A stretch of DNA of 64,000 bases from Acanthosepion esculentum (taxonomy: Eukaryota; Mollusca; Cephalopoda; Sepiida; Sepiidae): assembly GCA_964036315.1 (NCBI GenBank), contig CAXIWW010000817.1, positions 9,273,501 to 9,337,500 on the forward strand. The letters are read 5' to 3'. Of the stretch, positions 51,401-63,549 are shown piece after piece. Under the pieces are notes generated by a model. The model did not search any database. It was not told the origin of the DNA and saw nothing but the letters and a program-made list of their open reading frames with translations. A program made the position numbers and the translations under genes. Positions within the stretch are counted from its first letter, which is position 1, and each line of letters starts with the position of its first letter.

Positions 51401-54400
51401 GGTGGGGTGTCGTCTGCATGGAACTTTCTGGGACTGGAGGTCGTCTGCGTGGGACTTTCTGGGATTGACTCCTGGGTGGGGGGTCGTTTGCTTGGGACAT
51501 GGTGGGACTGGGGTTCGTCTGCGTGGGACTTTCTGGGATTGGAGGTCGTCTGTGTGTGACATTCTTGGACTGGCGGTTGTCTGCGTGGGACTTTCTGGGA
51601 CTGTCTCCTGGGTGGTGGGTCATCTGTTTGGGACGTTCTGGGACTGTCTCCTGGGTGGGGTGTCGTCTACGTGCGACTTTCTTGGACTGAGGGTCGTCTG
51701 CGTGGGACTTTCTATGACTGTGGGTCGTCTGCGTCGGACTTTCTGGGACTGTCTCCTGGTTGGGGTGTCGTCTGTTTGGGACTTTCTTGGACTGTCTCCT
51801 GGGTGGGGGGTCGTCTGCATGGGACTTTCTGTGATTGGGGGTCGTCTGCGTGGGACTTTCTTGGATTGGGGGTCGTCTGTGTGGTACTTTCTTGGACTGG
51901 GGGTCGTCTCCGTGTGACTTTCTGGGACTGTCTCCTGGGTGGGGTGTCGTCTGCGTGGGACTTTCTGTGACTGTGTGCTGGGTGGGGGCCGTCTGCGTGG
52001 GACTTTATGGGACTGGGTGTCGTCTGCGTCGGACATTCTGGGACTGTCTCCTGGGTGGGGGGTCTTCTGCGTAGGACTTTGTGGGACTGGGGGTCATCTA
52101 AGTGGGACTTTCTTGGACTGGGGAGATCGTCTGCGTGGGACTTTCTGGGACAGTCTCCTGACTGGGGGGTCGTCTGCGTGGGACTTTCTGGGACTGGGGG
52201 TTGACTGCGTGAGACTTTCTGGGACTGTCTCGTGGGTGGGGGTCGTCTGCGTGGGACTTTCTGGGACTGGGGTCGTCTGCGTGGCACTTTCTGGGACTGT
52301 CTCCTGGGTTGGGGTCGTCTTCCTGGGAGTTTCTGGGACTGTCTCCTGGGTGGGGGGTCGTCTGCGTGGGATTTTCTGGGACTGGGGTCGTATGCGTGGG
52401 AATTTCTATGACTGGGGGTCGTCTGCGTGGGACTTTCTGGGACTGTCTCCTGGGTGGGGGTCGTCTACGTGGGACATTCTTGGACTGGGGATCTTTTGCG
52501 TGGGACTTTTTTTTACTGGGGGTCGTCTGCGTCGGACTTTCTGGGACTGGGATTCGTCTATGTGGGACTTTCTGGGATTGGGGGTCGTCTGCGTGGGACG
52601 TTCTGGGACTGTCTCCGTGGTTGGGGGTCGTCTGTTTGGGACTTTCTTGGACTGTCTCCTGGTTGGGGGTCGTCTGCGTGGGACTTTCTGTGACTGGGGG
52701 TCGTCTGCGTGAGACATTCTGGGACTGTCTCCTGGGTGGGGGTCGTCTACGTGGGACATTCTGGGACTGGGGGTCGTCTGCGTCGGACATTCTTGGACTG
52801 TTTCCTGGGTGGGGGGTCGTCTGCGTGGGACTTTTTGGGACTGGGGGTCGTCTGCGTGGGACTTTCTGGGATTGGGGGTCGTCTGTGTGGGACTTTCTCT
52901 GACTGGGGGTCATCTCCTTGGGACTTTCTTGGACTGTCTCGTGGGTGGGTGGTCGTCTGTTTGGGACGTTCTGGGACTGATTCCTGACTGGGGGGTCGTC
53001 TGCGTGGGACTTTCTGGGACTGATTCCTGGTTGGGGGGGGTCGACTGTTTGGGACTTTCTTGGACTGTCTCCTGGGTGGGGGGTCTTATGCGTGGGATTT
53101 TCTGGTATTGGGGGTCGTCTGCGTGGGACTTTCTGGAATTGGGGGTCGTCTGTGTGGGACTTCCTTGGACAGGGGGTCGTCTCCTTGGGACTTTCTGGGA
53201 CTGTCTCCTGGGTGGGGTGTCGTCTGCGTGGGACTTTCTGGGACTGGGTGTCGTCTGCGTCGGACATTCTGGGACTGTCTCCTGGGTGGGGGTTCGTCTG
53301 CGTGGGACTGTCTATGACTGGGGGTCGTCTGCGTCGGACTTTGTGGGACTGTCTCCTGGCTGGGGGGTCGTATGTTTTGGACTTTCTTGGACTGTCTCCT
53401 GGGTTGGGGGTCCTCTGCGTGGGACTTTTTAGGACTGGGGGTCGTCTTTCGTGGGTGGGTGGACGTCTGATTGGGACGTTCTGGGACTGATTCCTGACTG
53501 GGGGGTCTTCTGCGTGGGACTTTCTGGGACTGGCGGTTGTCTGCGTGGGACTTTCTGGGACTGTCTCCTGGGTTGGGGTCGTCTGTTTGGGACTTTCTGG
53601 GACTGTCTGCTGGGTGTGGGGTCGTCTGCGTGGGACTTTCTGGGACTGGGGGTCGTCTGCGTGGGACTTTCTGGGACTGTCTCCTTGGTGTGGGGTCGTC
53701 TGCGTGGGACTTTCTGGGACTGGGTGTCGTCTGCGTGGGTCTTTCTATGACTGGGGGTCGTCTGCGTGGGACTTTCTATGACTGGGGGTCGCCTTCGTCT
53801 GACTTTCTGGGACTGTCTCCTGGGTGGGGGGTCGTCTGCGTTTGACTTTCTGGGACTGGGGTTCGTCTGCGTGGGACTTTCTTGGACTCAGGGTCGTCTG
53901 TGTGGGACATTCTTGGACTGGCTGTCGTCTTCGTGGGACTTTCTTGGACTGGGGTTCGTCTGCGTGGGGCTTTCTATGACTGGGGGTCGTCTGCGTGGGA
54001 CTTTCTGGGATTGTCTCCTGGGTGGGGGGTCGTCTACGTGGGACATACTTGGACTGCGGGTCGTCTGCGTGGGACTTTCTATGACTGGGGGTCGTCTGCG
54101 TCGGACTTTCCGGGACTGTCTCCTGGGTGGGGGATCGTCTGTTTGGGACTTTCTTGGACTGTCCCCTGGTTTGGGGGTCGTCTGCGTGGGACTTTCTGGG
54201 ACTGTCTCCTGGGTGGGGTGTCGACTGTTTGGGACATACTGGGACGGTCTCCTGGTTGGGGGGTCGTCGGCGTGGGACCTTCTGGGAGTGGGGGTCATCT
54301 GCGAGGGACTTTCTTGTACTGGGGTTCGTCTGCGTGGACTTTCTCGGACTGTCTCCTGGGTGGGGGGTCGTTTGCTTGGGACATGGTGGGACTGGGGCTC

Positions 54401-57400
54401 GTCTGCGTTGGACTTTCTGGGACTGTCTTCTGGGGGGGTCGTCTGCGCGGGACTTTCTTGGACTGTCTTCTGGGTGGGTGGTCGTCTACGTGGGACTTTC
54501 TGGGACTGAGGGTCGTCTGCGTGGGACTTTCTATGACTGGGGGTCGTCTGCGTGGGACTTTCTTGGACTGTCTCCTGGGTGGGTGGTCGTCTACGCGTGA
54601 CTTTCTAGGACTGAGGGTCGTCTGTGTGGGAATTTCTATGACTGTGGGTCGTCTGCGTTGGACTTTCTGGGACTGGGGGTCGTCTGCCTGGGACTTTCTG
54701 GGATTGGGTGTCGTCTGTGTGGGACTTTCTTGGACTGGGGGTCGTCTCCGTGGGACTTTCTTGGACTCTCTCCTGGGTGGGGTGTCGTCTGCGTGGGACT
54801 TTCTGGGACTGTCTCCTGGGTGGGTGCCCTCTGCGTGGGACGTTCTGGGACTGGGTGTCGTCTGCGTCGGACTTTCTGGGACTGTCTCCTGGGTGGGGGG
54901 TCGTCTGCGTGGGACTTAGTGGGACTGGGGGACATCTGCGTGGGACTTTCTGGGACTGGGGAGGTCGTCTGCTAGGGACTTTCTGGGACATTCTCCTGAC
55001 TGGGGGGTCGTCTGCGTGGGACTTTCTGGGACTGGGGGTTGTATGCGTGGGACTTTCTGGGACAGTCTCCAGGGTGGGGGTCGTCTGCGTGGGACTTTCT
55101 CTGACTGTGGGTCGTCTGCGTGGGACTTTCTTGGACAGTCTCCTGGGTGGGGGTCGTCTGCATGGGATTTTCTGGGACTGGGGGTCGTCTTCTTGGGAGT
55201 TTCTGGGACTGTCTCCTGGGTAGGGGGTCGTCTGCGTGGGACTTTCTGGGACTGGGTGTCGTCTGCGTGGGTCTTTCTATGACTGGGGGTCGTCTGCGTG
55301 GGACTTTCTATGACTGGGGGTCGCCTGCGTCTGACTTTCTGGGACTGTCTCCTGGGTTGGGGATCGTCTGCGTTTGACTTTCTGGGACTGGGGTTCGTCT
55401 GCGTGGGTCTTTCTGGGACTCAGGGTCGTCTGTGTGGGACATTCTTGGACTGGCTGTCGTCTTCGTGGGACTTTCTTGGACTGTCTCCTGGGTGGGGGGT
55501 CGATTACGTGGGACTTTCTTGGACTGACGGTCGGCTGCCTGGGACTTTCTATGACTGGGGGTCGTCTGCGTCGGAATTTCTGGGACTGTCTCCTGGGTGG
55601 GGGGGTCGTCTGTTTGGGACTTTCTGGGACTGTCTCCTGGGTGGGGGGTCGATTACGTGGGACTTTCTGGGACTAAAGTTCGTCTGCGTGGGACTTTCTG
55701 GGACTGGGTGTCGTCTGCGTGGCACATTCTATGACTGGGGGTCGTCTGCGTTGGACTTTCTGGGACTGTCTCCTGGGTGGGGGGTCGTCTACGTCGGACA
55801 TTCTGGGACTGGGGGTCGTCTGCGTGGGACTTTCTCGGACTGTCTCCTAGCTGGGTGGTCGTCTACGTGGGTCTTTCTGGGACTGAGTGTCGTCTGCGTG
55901 GGAATTTCTATGACTGTGGGTCGTCTGCGTCGGACTTTCTGGGACTGTCTCCTGGGTGGGGGGGGTCTTCTGTTTGGGACATTCTTGGACTGTCTCCTTC
56001 GTGGGGGGTCGTCTGCGTGGGACTTTCTGGGACTGGGGGTCGTCTGCCTGGGACTTTCTGGTATTGGGGGTCGTCTGTGTTGGACTTTCTTGGACTGTCT
56101 CCTGGGTGGGGGGTCGTCTGTTTGGGACGTTCTGGGAATGTCTCCTAGGTGTGGGGTCGTCTGCGTGGGACTTTCTGCGACTGTCTCCTGGGTGGGGTGT
56201 CGACTGTTTGGGAAATACTGGGACAGTCTCCTGGTTGGGGGTTGTCTGCGAGGGACTTACTTGTACTGGGGTTCGTCTGCGTGCACTTTCTCGGACTGTC
56301 TCCTGGGTGGGGGGTCGTTTGCTTGGGACATAGTGGGACTGGGGTTCTTCTGCGTGATACTTTCTGGGACTGGGGCTCGTCTGCGTTGGACTTTCTGGGA
56401 CTGTCTTCTGGGGGGGTCGTCTGCGCGGGACTTTCTGGGACTGGGGGTGGTCTTCGTGGGACTTTCTGGGACTGTCTCCTGGGTGGGGGGTCGTTTGCTT
56501 GGGACATGGTGGGACTGGGGTTCGTCTGCGTGGGATTTTCTGGGACTGGGGCTCGTCTGCGTTGGACTTTCTGGGACTGTCTTCTGGGGGGGTCGTCTGC
56601 GCGGGACTTTCTTGGACTGTCTCCTGGGTGGGTGGTCGTCTACGTGGGACTTTCTGGGACTGAGGGTCATCTTCGTGGGACTTTCTATGACTGGGGGTCG
56701 TCTGCGTGGGACTTTCTTGGACTGTCTCCTGGGTGGGTGGTCGTCTACGTGTGACTTTCTGGGACTGAGGGTCGTCTGCGTGGGAATTTCTATGACTGTG
56801 GGTCGTCTGCGTCGGACTTTCTGGGACTGTCTCCTGGGTGGGGGTGTCTTCTGTTTGGGACATTCTTGGACCGTCTTCTTCGTGGGGGGTCGTCTGCGTG
56901 GGACTTTCTGGGACTGGGGGTCGTCTGCCTGGGACTTTCTGGGATTGGGGGTCGTCTGTGTGGGACTTACTTGGACTGGGGGTCGTCTCCGTGGGACTTT
57001 CTGGGACTCTCTCCTGGGTGGGGTGTCGTCTGCGTGGGACTTTGTGGGACTCTCTCCTGGGTGGGTGCCGTCTGCGTGGGACGTTCTGGGACTGGGTGTC
57101 GTCTGCGTCGGACTTTCTGGGCCTGTCTCCTGGGACTGGGGGTCGTCTGCGTGGGACTTTCTGGGACTGGGGAGGTCGTCTGCTAGGGACTTTCTGGGAC
57201 ATTCTCCTGGCTGGGGGGTCGTCTGCGTGGGACTTTCTGGGACTGGGGGTTGTCTGCGTGGGACTTTCTGGGACAGTCTCCAGGGTGGGGGTCGTCTGCG
57301 TGGGACTTTCTGTGACTGGGGGTCGTCTGCGTGGGACTTTCTGGGACAGTCTCCTGGGTTGGGGTCTTCCGTTTGGGACTTTCTGGGACTGTCTCCTGGG

Positions 57401-60400
57401 TGGGGTCGTCTGCGTGGGACTTTCTGGGACTGGGGGTCGTCTTTCTGGGAGTTTCTGGGACTGTCTCCTGGGTGGGGGGTCGTCTGCGTGGGACTTTCTG
57501 GGACTGGGGGTCGTCTGCGTGGGTCTTTCTATGACTGGGTGTCGTCTGCGTGGGACTTTCTATGACTGTGGGTCGTCTGCGTCGGACTTTCTGGGACTGT
57601 CTCCTGGGTGGGGGGGGTCTTCTGTTTGGGACATTCTTGGACTGTCTCCTTCGTGGGGGGTCGTCTGCGTGGGACTTTCTGGGACTGGGGGTCGTCTGCC
57701 TGGGACTTTCTGGTATTGGGGGTCGTCTGTGTTGGACTTTCTTGGACTGTCTCCTGGGTGGGGGGTCGTCTGTTTGGGACGTTCTGGGAATGTCTCCTAG
57801 GTGTGGGGTCGTCTGCGTGGGACTTTCTGCGACTGTCTCCTGGGTGGGGTGTCGACTGTTTGGGAAATACTGGGACAGTCTCCTGGTTGGGGGTTGTCTG
57901 CGAGGGACTTACTTGTACTGGGGTTCGTCTGCGTGCACTTTCTCGGACTGTCTCCTGGGTGGGGGGTCGTTTGCTTGGGACATAGTGGGACTGGGGTTCT
58001 TCTGCGTGATACTTTCTGGGACTGGGGCTCGTCTGCGTTGGACTTTCTGGGACTGTCTTCTGGGGGGGTCGTCTGCGCGGGACTTTCTGGGACTGGGGGT
58101 GGTCTTCGTGGGACTTTCTGGGACTGTCTCCTGGGTGGGGGGTCGTTTGCTTGGGACATGGTGGGACTGGGGTTCGTCTGCGTGGGATTTTCTGGGACTG
58201 GGGCTCGTCTGCGTTGGACTTTCTGGGACTGTCTTCTGGGGGGGTCGTCTGCGCGGGACTTTCTTGGACTGTCTCCTGGGTGGGTGGTCGTCTACGTGGG
58301 ACTTTCTGGGACTGAGGGTCATCTTCGTGGGACTTTCTATGACTGGGGGTCGTCTGCGTGGGACTTTCTTGGACTGTCTCCTGGGTGGGTGGTCGTCTAC
58401 GTGTGACTTTCTGGGACTGAGGGTCGTCTGCGTGGGAATTTCTATGACTGTGGGTCGTCTGCGTCGGACTTTCTGGGACTGTCTCCTGGGTGGGGGTGTC
58501 TTCTGTTTGGGACATTCTTGGACCGTCTTCTTCGTGGGGGGTCGTCTGCGTGGGACTTTCTGGGACTGGGGGTCGTCTGCCTGGGACTTTCTGGGATTGG
58601 GGGTCGTCTGTGTGGGACTTACTTGGACTGGGGGTCGTCTCCGTGGGACTTTCTGGGACTCTCTCCTGGGTGGGGTGTCGTCTGCGTGGGACTTTGTGGG
58701 ACTCTCTCCTGGGTGGGTGCCGTCTGCGTGGGACGTTCTGGGACTGGGTGTCGTCTGCGTCGGACTTTCTGGGCCTGTCTCCTGGGACTGGGGGTCGTCT
58801 GCGTGGGACTTTCTGGGACTGGGGAGGTCGTCTGCTAGGGACTTTCTGGGACATTCTCCTGGCTGGGGGGTCGTCTGCGTGGGACTTTCTGGGACTGGGG
58901 GTTGTCTGCGTGGGACTTTCTGGGACAGTCTCCAGGGTGGGGGTCGTCTGCGTGGGACTTTCTGTGACTGGGGGTCGTCTGCGTGGGACTTTCTGGGACA
59001 GTCTCCTGGGTTGGGGTCTTCCGTTTGGGACTTTCTGGGACTGTCTCCTGGGTGGGGTCGTCTGCGTGGGACTTTCTGGGACTGGGGGTCGTCTTTCTGG
59101 GAGTTTCTGGGACTGTCTCCTGGGTGGGGGGTCGTCTGCGTGGGACTTTCTGGGACTGGGGGTCGTCTGCGTGGGTCTTTCTATGACTGGGTGTCGTCTG
59201 CGTGGGACTTTCTATGACTGGGGGTCGCCTGCGTCTGACTTTCTTGGACTGTCTCCTGGGTGGGGTGTCTTCTGTTTGGGGCTTTCTCGGACTGTCTCCT
59301 GGGTTGGGGATCGTCTGCGTTTGACTTTCTGGGACCGGGGGTCGTCTGCGGTTGACTTTCTGGGACTGAGGGTCGTCTGTGTGGGACATTCTTGGACTGG
59401 CTGTCGTCTTCGTGGGATTTTCTTGGACTGTCTCCTGGGTGGGGGGTCGATTACGTGGCACTTTCTGGGACTGACGGTCGGCTGCGTGGGACTTTCTATG
59501 ATTGGGGGTCGTCTGCGTCGGACTTTCTGGGACTGTCTCCTGGGTGGGTGGGTCGTCTGTTTGGGACTTTCTGGGACTGTCTCCTGGGTGGAGGGTCGAT
59601 TACGTGGGACTTTCTGGGACTGACATTCGTCTGCGTTGGACTTTCTGGGACTGGGTGTCGTCTGCGTGGGACTTTCTATGACTGGGGGTCGTCTGCGTCG
59701 GACTTTCTGGGACTGTCTCCTGGGTGGGGGGTCGTCTACGTCGGACATTCTGGGACTGGGGGTCGTCTGCGTGGGACTTTCTGGGACTGTCTCCTGGGTG
59801 GGTGGTCGTCTACGTGGGACTTTCTGGGACTGAGGGTCGTCTGCGTGGGAATTTCTATGACTGTGGGTCGTCTGCGTCGGAATTTCTGGGACTGTCTCCT
59901 GGGTGGGGGGGTCTTCTGTTTGGGACATTCTTGGACTGTCTCCTTCGTGGGGGGTCGTCTGCGTGGGACTTTCTGGGACTGGGGGTCGTCAGCCTGGGAC
60001 TTTCTGGTATTGGGGGTCGTCTGTGTGGGACTTTCTTGGACTGTGGGTCGTCTCCGTGGGACTTTCTGGGACTCTCTCCTGGGTGGGGTGTCGTCTGCGT
60101 GGGACTTTCTGGGACTGTCTCCTGGGTGGGGGCCGTCTGCGTGGGACTTTCTGGGAATGGGGGTCGTCTGCGTGGGACTTTCTGGGACTGTCTCCTGGTT
60201 GGGGGGTCGTCTGCGTGGGACTTTGTGGGACTGGGGGACATCTGCGTGGGACATTCTGGGACTGGGGAGGTCGTCTGCTAGGGACTTTCTGTGACAGTCT
60301 CCTGACTGGGGGGTCTTATGCGTGGGACTTTCTGGGACTGGGGGTTGTCTGCGTGGGACTTTCTGGGACAGTCTCCAGGGTGGGGATCGTCTGCGTGGGA

Positions 60401-60930
60401 CTTTCTGGGACTGGGGGTCGTCTGCGTGGGACTTTCTGTGACAGTCTCCTGGGTTCGGGTCTTCCGTTTGGGACTTTCTGGGACTGTCTCCTGGGTGGGG
60501 GTCTTCTGCGTGGGAGTTTCTGGGACTGGGGGTCGTCTTCGTGGGAGTTCCTGGGACTGTCTCCTGGGTGGGGGGTCGTCTGCGTGGGACTTTCTGGGAC
60601 TGGGTGTCGTCTGCGTGGGTCTTTCTATGACTGGGGGTCGTCTGCGTGGGACTTTCTGGGACAGTCTCCTGGGTAGGGGGTCGTCTACGTGGGACATTCT
60701 GGGACTGGGGGTCCTTTGTGGGGTCGTATGTTTGGGACTTTCTTGGACTGTCTCCTGTGTTTGGGGTCATCTGCGTGGGACTTTTTGGGACTGGGGGTCG
60801 TCTGCGTGGGACTTTCTGGGACTGGGGGTCGTCTGCGTGGGACTTTTTGGGACTGTCTCCTGGGTGGGAGGTCGTCTGCGTGGGACTTTCTGGGACTGTC
60901 TCCTGGGTGGGGGGTCGTCTGCCTGGGACT
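48499..60930 (+). repeat. Satellite C, second array: G-rich 31-bp and 43-bp units
   Basis: Same unit types and orientation as 24340–34516, but with different common variants: TCTATGACTG, CTGCGTCGGACTTT and GTCGTCTACGTGGG are frequent here, while some variants of the first array are rare or absent. F ends at ATATGGACCGGA and C starts at ATCATCTGCGTGGG. The right edge is at CTGCCTGGGACTTTCAC, followed by D. Long open frames again occur on both strands (for example 755 codons on the plus strand at 55298–57565) and are discounted for the same reason. Confidence 0.95.
55905..57556 (+). repeat. Tandem duplication of 1,652 bp within the second C array (second copy about 57557–59208)
   Basis: From TTTCTATGACTGTGGG near 55905 the sequence repeats 1,652 bp downstream, apparently without differences, up to about 57568/59220. 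Marker words present in both copies include a G8 run at GTGGGGGGGGTCTTC, GTGCACTTTCTCGG and CTGGGCCTGTCTCC. Boundaries are uncertain by about 15 bp because the sequence is repetitive. Confidence 0.85.
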
Positions 60931-63334
60931 TTCACAAACGAGCCAGGCGTATTCGGCTTGTAGCAGGCTGAGATTGCTTGTAAGGCAGTTTTTTAAAAAA
61001 AGACTGTAGATGTCGTTTTGTAGCAGCGTGAGATTGCTTGTAAGGCAGTTGCCACAAATGAGCCAGGAGAATTGGGTTTGCTGCAGCCTGAGATTGCTTG
61101 TAAGGCCGTTATCACAATAGAGCCAGGAGAATTCGTCTTGTAGCAGCCTGAGATTGCTTGCAAGGCAGTTCCCACAAAAGAGCCAGGAGAAATCGGTTCG
61201 TAGACGCCTGGGATTGCTTGTAAGGTAATTCGCACAAAAAGCCAGGAGAATTCATATTGCTGCAGCCTGAGAATGCTTGTAAGGTAGATGCCAGAAATGA
61301 GCCAGGGGAAATCGGTTCGTAGCAGCCTGGGAATGCTTGTAAGACAATTATAACAAAAAGTCAGGAGAATTGGACTAGCGGCAGCCTGAGATTGCTTGTA
61401 AGGCAGTTGTCACAATAGAGACAGGAGAATTCGTCTTGTAGCAGCCTGAGATTGCTTGTAAGGCAGTTACCACAAAAGAACCAGGAAAAATCGGCACGTA
61501 GACGCCTGGGATTGCTTTTAAGGCAATTGGCACAAAAAATCAGGAAAACTGTCCCGGAAGCATCCTGAGATTGCTTGTAAGGCAGTTGTCACAAAAGAGA
61601 CAGGATATGTCGATTTGTAGCGGCCTGATATTACTTGTAAGGCAGTTTTCACAAAAGAGCCAAGAGAAGTCGGCTCGTATCAGCCTGACATTGCTTGTAA
61701 GGCAGTTGTCACAAAAGCGCCAGGAGAATTCGGCTTGTAGCACCCTGAGATTTCTTGTAAGGCAGTTGCCACAAAAGGGCCAGGAGAAATCGGCTCGTAG
61801 CCGCCTTGGAGTGCTTGTAAGGCAATTCGCACAAAAAGCCAGGAGAATTCATATTGCTGCAGACAAAAATGAGCCTGGAGAAATGCTTCGTAGCAGCCTG
61901 GGATTGCTTGTAAGGCAATTGGCACAAAAAGTCAGGAGAATTGGACTAGCGGCAGCCTGAGATTGCTTGTAAGGCAGGTACCACAAAAGAACCAGGAGAA
62001 ATCGGCACGTGGCCGCCTGGGATTGCTTTTAAAGCAATTGGCACAAAAAGTCAGGAGAATATGGCTGGATCCAGCCTGAGATTGCTTGTAAAGCAGTTGT
62101 CATAGAAGAGCCAGGCTCGTAGAAACCTGAGATTGCTTGGAAGGCAGTTGGCAGAATAGAGGCAGGAGAAATCGGCTTGTAGCAACCTGAGATCCTTTGT
62201 AAGACAGTTTTCACAAATTGCCCGATGAAGTCGGCCCATAGCAGCCTGAGATTGCTTGTAAGGCAGTTTTCACAGAAGAGCCAGCAGGTGTAGGCTTGTA
62301 TTAGCCTGAGATTGTTGTAAGGCAGTTTTCACAAAAGAGCCAGGATATGTCGTTTTTTAGCAGCCTGAGACTGCTTGTAAGGCAGTTGCCTCAAAAGAGC
62401 AAGGCGTATTCGGCTTGTAGTAGCCTGAGATTTCATGTAAGGCAGTTTTCACAAAAGTCTTAAGAGAAATCGGATCGTAGCAGCCTGACATTGCTTGTAA
62501 GGTAGTTGTCACAAAAGAACCAGGAGAATTCGTCTTGTAGCAGCCTGAGATTGCTTGTAAGGCAGTCGCCACAAAAGAGCCTTGAGAAATCGGCTCGTAG
62601 CAGCCTGGGATTATTTTGTAAGGCAATTGGCAAAAAAGCCAGGAACATTGGGCTTGCTGCAGCCTGAGATTGCTTATAAGGCAGTTGTCACGAAAGAGCC
62701 AGGAGATCGATTTTTTAGCAGCCTGAGATTGCTTGTAATGCAGTTGTCTTAAAAGTGCCAGCAGGTGTAGGCTTGTAGAAGAATGAGATTGCTTGTAAGG
62801 CAATTTTCACAAATCTCCCAGGAGAACCGGTTCGTAGAATCATAAAATTGCGTGTAAGGCACTTTACACAAAAAGCCAGGAGAAATGGGCTCGTAGCAGC
62901 CTGAGATTGCTTGTAAGGCAGGTGTCACAAAAGAGCCAGGCGTATTCGGATTGTAGCAGCCCGAGATTCGTTGTAAGGCAGTTGTCACAACACGCCAGGA
63001 GAAATGGGCTCGTAGCTGCGTGGGATTGCTTGTAAGGCAAATGGCACAAAAAGCCAGGAGAATTAGCTTGCTGCAGCCTGAGATTGATTAAAAGGCAGTT
63101 CTCACAAAAGAGCCAGGCGTATTCGGCTTGTAGTTGCCTGAGATTGCTTGTAAGGCAGTGGTCACAAAAGTGACAGGCGTAGTCAGCTTGTAGCAACCTG
63201 AGATTGATTTTAGCGCAGTTTTCACAGAAGAGCCAGCAGGTGTGGGCTTGTATCAGCCTGAGATTGCTTGTAAGGCAGTTTTCACAAAAGAGCCAGGAAA
63301 TGCCGTTTTGTAGCAGCCTGAGATTGCTTGTAAG
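60931..63334 (+). repeat. Satellite D, second array: 60-bp unit
   Basis: About 40 units with the same core as 34517–38040 and the same orientation. The first units match the first units of the earlier array: both begin GAGCCAGGCGTATTCGG and then carry the rare AGACTGTAGATGTCGTTTTG variant (34599 and 61001). A later matching stretch is CGCCTGGGATTGCTTGTAAG...GGACTAGCGG (35101–35280 and 61205–61382). The change in offset shows the first array has about five extra units in between. It ends at TTGCTTGTAAG, where the inverted E piece begins. Confidence 0.94.
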
Positions 63335-63549
63335 GGATTTTTCATTTGGTCAGATAGTAAAAAGTACAGTTTTAACCATGTGCGAAATTCTCAATTTGAC
63401 ACCGATATTATGTGGATTCTATAGAAAGGAATAATTAGAAATGCAGTCTTCTTGTGCACACTGGATTTCGGACGCTGTAAATTGTCAGAGGACATACCAC
63501 GCACATGGAGAAAGCTGTAATTTTTACTATCCAAGCAAATGAAAAATCC
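63335..63549. repeat. 215-bp segment with 50-bp terminal inverted repeats
   Basis: 63335–63384 (starts GGATTTTTCATTTG, ends CCATGTGCG) is the reverse complement of 63500–63549 at about 85–90% by eye. This could be a small non-autonomous DNA element or a fold-back made when an E unit was inverted at the D/E junction. No target-site duplication is visible at its edges (TAAG on the left, CTGT on the right). Confidence 0.75.
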
